NCBI GenBank assembly: GCA_030433805.1
Contig: JARUXA010000018.1
Location: forward strand, 1 to 64,000
DNA length: 64,000 nt
Direction of reading: 5' to 3'
Source: Sphingomonas sp. PsM26
GTDB lineage: Bacteria; Pseudomonadota; Alphaproteobacteria; Sphingomonadales; Sphingomonadaceae
Shown piece after piece: positions 59,897 through 64,000 of this stretch. Numbering within the stretch: position 1 is the stretch's first letter; the number at the start of each line of letters is the position of its first letter. The notes beneath the pieces are model-generated. The model saw only the letters and a program-made list of their open reading frames with translations. It searched no databases and was not told the origin of the DNA. Made by a program: the position numbers and the translations under genes.

Positions 59897-60217
59897 TCAC
59901 TGGAACGTCGCCCCGCCCGCCAGCATCTTGGACGCGCTGATCCCCTGCTGTTCGAGGAACTGGTTGAGTCCGGTGACGAGCTCGAGCGCGGCGGTCGTGG
60001 TCAACGCGACGCGGCCGACGACCACGCGTTCCAGCGCGGGTTGCGGGCGGCTGTGGTCGCACCGCGCGCTCTCCAGCGTCAGGACGATCACGCCCTGCAT
60101 GTTGGCGATTCCGGAATAGCCGGTCGCGAAGATCTCGGGCGCGAACGGGTTGTCGACATAGGGCGGCTCCTCGACCTTGGGTTCGGGGACGATCGGGCTC
60201 TTGATGGCAACGTACAT
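59897..60217 (-). CDS. Small conserved-looking hypothetical protein
   Basis: A 106-residue protein that I cannot assign to a named family. A Pro/Glu-rich N-terminus is followed by IFATGYSGIANMQGVIVLTLES, then a strand-helix pattern (ERVVVGRVALTTTAALELVTG, LNQFLEQQGI). This resembles the DUF3467-type layout of small proteins with a C-terminal helix, but only loosely. AAAGG lies upstream of the ATG. It is divergent from the BamA-family gene with a 249-base gap. The antisense long open frame over the BamA gene is not its continuation. Confidence 0.6.
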   Translation of the reverse strand: MYVAIKSPIVPEPKVEEPPYVDNPFAPEIFATGYSGIANMQGVIVLTLESARCDHSRPQPALERVVVGRVALTTTAALELVTGLNQFLEQQGISASKMLAGGATFQ

Positions 60218-60466
60218 GGCAGGCCTTTCAAACGCGCGCGCCGGATGGGGGAAACGGTGCGCAGGCCCGTTGGTGCGCCGCGCGAATGTCTGCCGCGTGT
60301 CCCGCGCTTGACCACGCCGACACAGTTGCCGCCGCGTCCCCGGCCAGGGTTGCGCGACATGACGGGGTATGCCCGCACCGACGCATCGCGTGGCGCAGAC
60401 GTCACATGCGAAAATCCGCCGGACACATGCGCTCCTTAGCTCGCGAAGCTGGTTGGAGATGCAGTA

Positions 60467-63058
60467 ATGATATTGGTGTTGGGCGTAGGCCCGATCGTTT
60501 TCGCGTCCGCCGTCGCATCGGGTACGGCGCCCCCCCAGACTGTTGCCGCCCCCATTGCCGCCCCCGCTACGACCCCCGCCGCGTCCCACACGATCCGGTC
60601 GATCCGCGTCGATGGCGTGCAGCGGGTCGAACCCGAGACCGTGCTCTCCTATACCAAACTGCGGACGGGCCAGCCCTTCACCAACGAGACGCTCGATCAA
60701 GCGATCAAGGATCTCTACGCGAGCGACCTGTTCGCCGACGTGTCGATCGCCGGCGCGGAAACCGGCGACGTCGTGCTGCGCATCCGTGAGAATCCGGTGA
60801 TCAACCGCATCATCTTCGAGGGCAACAAGCGGCTCAAAGAAGACAAGATCCGCAAGGAGGTCAAGCTCGCCCCGCGCCAGATCTTCACGCGCGCCGCGGT
60901 CCGCCAGGACATCGCGCGGATCATCGAGCTCTACCGTCGCCAGGGTCGCTTCGCCGCGTCGGTCGACCCCAAGATGGTCAACCTCGACCAGAACCGCGTC
61001 GACGTCATCTTCGAGGTCAGCGAAGGCCCCAAATCCAAGGTCCGCCAGATCAACATCCTCGGCAACGACCATTTCTCGGACGGCAAGCTGCGCGAACAAA
61101 TGGCCACCAAGGAAGCGCGGCTCAAGACGATGCTGAGCTCCAACACCAGCTACGATCAGGACCGCATGGCCTATGACCAGCAAAAGCTCCGCCAATTCTA
61201 CCTGACCGAGGGCTATGCCGACTTCAAGGTCACCTCCGCGGTCGCCGAGCTGACCCCCGACAAGCGCGATTTCATCATCACTTATGTCGTCGAGGAAGGG
61301 AAACGCTACAAGTTCGGCGACGTGACCGTCGACAGCGACATCCGCGATTTCGACAACACGAAACTCGCCGCGAGCCTCGGGATCACCAAGGGCAGCTGGT
61401 ACAACGCCAAACAGGTCGAGACCGCGGTCGACTCGCTGAGCGAGGCGGCGGGCGCGTTCGGCTATGCCTTTGTCGACGTCAGCCCCGATTTCCAGCGCGA
61501 CAAGGACACGCTGACGATGGGGATCAATTTCCACGTCGCCGAGGCCAAACGCAGCTATGTCGAGCGGATCGACGTCAACGGCAACACCCAGACCAAGGAC
61601 AAGGTCGTCCGCCGCGAGATCCGGCTGGCCGAAGGCGATGCGTTCAGCAGCTTCCAGGTCAAGCGCTCGCAGGACCGGATCAACTCGCTCGGCTATTTCC
61701 AGGACAAGTTCGAGATCAAGCAGACGCAGGGCTCCGCCCCCGACCGCGTCGTGCTGACCGCCGACGTGCAGGAGAAATCGACCGGCGAACTGTCGCTGTC
61801 GGCGGGCTATTCCAGCCTCGAGAAATTCATCATCCAGGCGTCGATCAAACAGCGCAATTTCCGCGGTATGGGGCAGGAACTGCGGGCGAGTGTGAGCTAT
61901 TCGACCTATTCCAAGTCGGTCGAGCTGGGGTTTACCGAACCGTATCTGTTCGACAGCAACGTCGCGCTCGGCGGCGACATCTTCCGCCGCGATTATCGGT
62001 CGTACAACACCGTCGGCGACACCAACACGACGACCTACAAACAGGTCTCGACCGGGTTCCAGATCCGCGCGGCGGTCCCGCTCAGCGAATATTGGAGCGG
62101 CGCGGCGCGCTACGGGCTCAGCTACGACCAGGTCTCGCTCGATCAGGCGACCTATTACACCAACGGCAGTTGCGACGTCGCGCTCGCGGGATCGTATCTG
62201 TGCGACGCGATCGGCAACCGCTGGACCTCGTCGGTCGGCTATTCGCTGATCCGCGATTCGCTCAACAGCCGGCTCAACCCGACCCGGGGGTCGCGCCTGT
62301 CGATCAGCCAGGATTTCGCAGGGCTGGGCGGCGACACGCATTATCTCCGCTCGACCATCGTCGCGTCCAAATTCTGGGGGCTGGGGGCTGGTTTCGTGCT
62401 CAACGCGCAGGCCGAGGGCGGGCATATCCAGGGGATCGGGCAGGACGTGCGGCTGACCGATCGCTTCTTCCTCGGCGATCCGCAGATCCGCGGGTTCGAC
62501 ATCCGCGGCGTCGGCCCGCGCGTGACGCGCGCGTATTACGATACGTCGACCGTCCCCGCGACGCTGACCGCGACGAGCAACAACACGACCGAGGCGCTCG
62601 GCGGCAACACCTATTATCGCGGGCGGCTCGAGCTACAGGTGCCGCTCGGCGCAGGCGCGCGCGAACTCGGGCTGCGGCCGTCGATCTACGCCGATATCGG
62701 CGCGGTGTTCGGCGGCAAGATGCCCACGCTCGCGGATAGCTGCGCCGCCGCGATCATCGCCGGAGTCGCCTGCACCGGGGCGACCCGGCAATATACCGAC
62801 AGCAACGGCGCGCCGCTGTATCTCGATTCATCGGGCGCGAGCACGACGACCAACACCGGCACGCCCTACACCTATGCGCTGAGCGCCTACCGCGAAACCT
62901 ATTCGGGCAACAGCCCCAAACCGCGCGTGTCGATCGGCGTGGGGGTCAACTGGAACTCGCCGTTCGGCCCCTTGCGGATCGATCTGGCGAAGGCGCTGAT
63001 CAAGCAGAAGGGGGATGACACCAAGCTGGTGACGTTCAACGTGGGGGGGCAGTTCTGA
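60467..63058 (+). CDS. BamA/Omp85-family outer-membrane assembly protein
   Basis: An 863-residue Omp85 protein. It has five POTRA domains (about 40-430), with strand/helix patterns such as IRSIRVDGVQRVEPETVLSY and VERIDVNGNTQTKDKVVRREI (each quoted in part). A 16-stranded barrel follows, with the conserved loop-6 motif IRGF (DPQIRGFDIRG) and a final Phe (VGGQF). GGAG lies about eight bases before the ATG. The N-terminal signal-like stretch (MILVLGVGPIVFASAVA) has no basic residue, which is unusual. The usual neighbours of bamA (rseP, skp, fabZ) are absent, so this may be a second, specialised paralogue. Confidence 0.9.
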   Translation: MILVLGVGPIVFASAVASGTAPPQTVAAPIAAPATTPAASHTIRSIRVDGVQRVEPETVLSYTKLRTGQPFTNETLDQAIKDLYASDLFADVSIAGAETGDVVLRIRENPVINRIIFEGNKRLKEDKIRKEVKLAPRQIFTRAAVRQDIARIIELYRRQGRFAASVDPKMVNLDQNRVDVIFEVSEGPKSKVRQINILGNDHFSDGKLREQMATKEARLKTMLSSNTSYDQDRMAYDQQKLRQFYLTEGYADFKVTSAVAELTPDKRDFIITYVVEEGKRYKFGDVTVDSDIRDFDNTKLAASLGITKGSWYNAKQVETAVDSLSEAAGAFGYAFVDVSPDFQRDKDTLTMGINFHVAEAKRSYVERIDVNGNTQTKDKVVRREIRLAEGDAFSSFQVKRSQDRINSLGYFQDKFEIKQTQGSAPDRVVLTADVQEKSTGELSLSAGYSSLEKFIIQASIKQRNFRGMGQELRASVSYSTYSKSVELGFTEPYLFDSNVALGGDIFRRDYRSYNTVGDTNTTTYKQVSTGFQIRAAVPLSEYWSGAARYGLSYDQVSLDQATYYTNGSCDVALAGSYLCDAIGNRWTSSVGYSLIRDSLNSRLNPTRGSRLSISQDFAGLGGDTHYLRSTIVASKFWGLGAGFVLNAQAEGGHIQGIGQDVRLTDRFFLGDPQIRGFDIRGVGPRVTRAYYDTSTVPATLTATSNNTTEALGGNTYYRGRLELQVPLGAGARELGLRPSIYADIGAVFGGKMPTLADSCAAAIIAGVACTGATRQYTDSNGAPLYLDSSGASTTTNTGTPYTYALSAYRETYSGNSPKPRVSIGVGVNWNSPFGPLRIDLAKALIKQKGDDTKLVTFNVGGQF

Positions 63059-63253
63059 GGGGGGTTGGGATCCTGGGGGATACAAGTGAATCTGCCATCG
63101 CGGCTTTTCCGTTGCGCCACATCGTGGGTGACCAAACGACGAGAATGGTGACTGACCGTTCTTCGCCAGAGCAGAGACGTGACCAGGATCGTGCCCCTCC
63201 GATCAGCGCGAGGCTTCAGATCATCATTTCTACTGTATCCACCGTCACCCCTT

Positions 63254-64000
63254 CTAACGATGTGTATCCAGCGCCGAATACACCGCCCCGGCATACTCCG
63301 CCCAAGTGTGCAGCCGTCTCTGTGTGGTTTCCAATGCAAGTGTGGCGACGAGATGAGAGTCCTCGGCCAATCGGCAGATGACGTCGAAGATCGTATCCTC
63401 GTCCGTCATGTCGATCAGCAGCGTGCCACCGCCGGGCGCTATTTCCCCCATTGAAGATCCGGAATGACAGATGCAGGGCGTCGCCATCCACAGACTTTCC
63501 AGGATCGGCATGCCGAACCCTTCCTCCCAGGAGGGATAGATGCTGACATCGTGTGCCCCGTACAGAGAAACGAGCGTTTCAGTGTCGACCCAATCCAGGA
63601 TTGCGACATTGTCCATGTCGGCCACGAGCGCGTCAACTTCGGCAATATAGCCTGTATCTAAACCGCGCCAACCTACGAGAGTCAGGTCGATCCTCCGTTC
63701 AGTGTGCGTCTTCGCACGCTGCAGTGCTCGGAGCAGACGCGGGAGGTTCTTGCGCGGTTCCCAAGTTGATACCGTGAGCAGCTTAAGCGTATCGGCCTGA
63801 AATGGCTTAGCCGCCCGGCACCGTTCGGTGGCCGCCAGCTGCGCCGGCAACGGAATGATCACGATCGGCGGAACGGGGAGACCGTTTGCCGTCATGTAAG
63901 CCCGGAAGTCGGCTACCACATAGTTGGTCGTGGCCAATATGAGGTCGGCGTCGGCAAACATTCGGTAATATTGCCGGAAGATGGCCAAAAGTTCGCCGCT
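63254..64000 (-). CDS. Family 4 glycosyltransferase, cut by the window edge
   Basis: The last 249 codons of a GT4 glycosyltransferase whose reading frame stays open through base 64000, so its start lies beyond the window. The donor domain is visible: LKLLTVSTWEPRKNLPRLLRALQ, LVGWRGLD, and the E-x7-E region SWEEGFGMPILESLWMATPCI with HSGSSMGEI. It resembles mannosyl- or rhamnosyl-transferases of polysaccharide synthesis, so a polysaccharide locus may continue to the right. Confidence 0.85.
   Translation of the reverse strand, partial: SGELLAIFRQYYRMFADADLILATTNYVVADFRAYMTANGLPVPPIVIIPLPAQLAATERCRAAKPFQADTLKLLTVSTWEPRKNLPRLLRALQRAKTHTERRIDLTLVGWRGLDTGYIAEVDALVADMDNVAILDWVDTETLVSLYGAHDVSIYPSWEEGFGMPILESLWMATPCICHSGSSMGEIAPGGGTLLIDMTDEDTIFDVICRLAEDSHLVATLALETTQRRLHTWAEYAGAVYSALDTHR

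Noticed and set aside
59897..62425. 842-codon open frame on the minus strand
   Set aside because: Most of it is antisense to the BamA-family gene. Only its last 106 codons form a credible small protein with its own ribosome site.

Overview
The window looks like a chromosomal segment of a GC-rich alphaproteobacterium, most likely Sphingomonas or a close sphingomonad. The grounds are a PEP-CTERM protein of the PEPxxWA type, two TonB-dependent receptors, oxidative (non-phosphorylating) sugar catabolism, soluble methyl-accepting proteins, and GC-rich intergenic palindromes. I see no tRNA, rRNA, CRISPR array, transposase, integrase or phage gene. The genus call is inference from gene content.

Layout. 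0.1-10 kb: typA, a 2OG-Fe(II) oxygenase downstream of a TonB receptor, a TelA-like protein paired with a two-helix membrane protein, a PEP-CTERM protein, and rplK-rplA. 10-17 kb: sdhC-sdhD-sdhA on the minus strand without an adjacent sdhB, two tandem soluble chemotaxis-type receptors, and an SDR oxidoreductase. 16.7-33.2 kb: a large sugar-catabolism region. It holds a GH43 glycosidase, an alpha-ketoglutaric-semialdehyde-type dehydrogenase, an AraD1-type FAH protein, a FadR regulator, an IlvD/Edd sugar-acid dehydratase, an FHS sugar permease, a TonB receptor, a CoA-lyase/MaoC pair, DgoA, DgoK, a second FadR regulator and a galactose/arabinose 1-dehydrogenase. Together they could convert L-arabinose to 2-oxoglutarate and D-galactose to pyruvate plus glyceraldehyde-3-phosphate, sharing the first dehydrogenase and possibly the dehydratase. 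An AT-rich motif containing ATGTCTGAGT lies in two of the divergent promoter regions, and a relaxed version lies in a third.

33.3-37.6 kb: a translationally coupled tripartite efflux operon (DHA2 MFS, HlyD, NodT-type outer-membrane factor). 37.7-42.5 kb: a double-domain KaiC-like ATPase followed by a hybrid histidine kinase, then a small DUF6916-like gene. 42.6-49.9 kb: six sugar-transfer genes on alternating strands, including a fused sucrose-phosphate synthase/phosphatase and a zinc-ribbon glycosyltransferase. There is no polymerase, flippase or lipid-carrier gene, so a small soluble glycoside is a plausible product. This is the part least explained by known pathways.

50-64 kb: Ohr peroxidase, an ArsB-like permease, an MFS transporter, a LysR/MFS divergent pair, an EthD-domain protein, an orphan OmpR-type regulator divergent from a response regulator/kinase pair, a small hypothetical gene, a BamA-family protein outside its usual neighbourhood, and a glycosyltransferase cut by the right edge.

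Coordinates and starts were set by reading the sequence. Several genes use GTG or TTG starts chosen by overlap with the upstream stop or by Shine-Dalgarno position. All functions are from recognised motifs and gene context, not from database searches.
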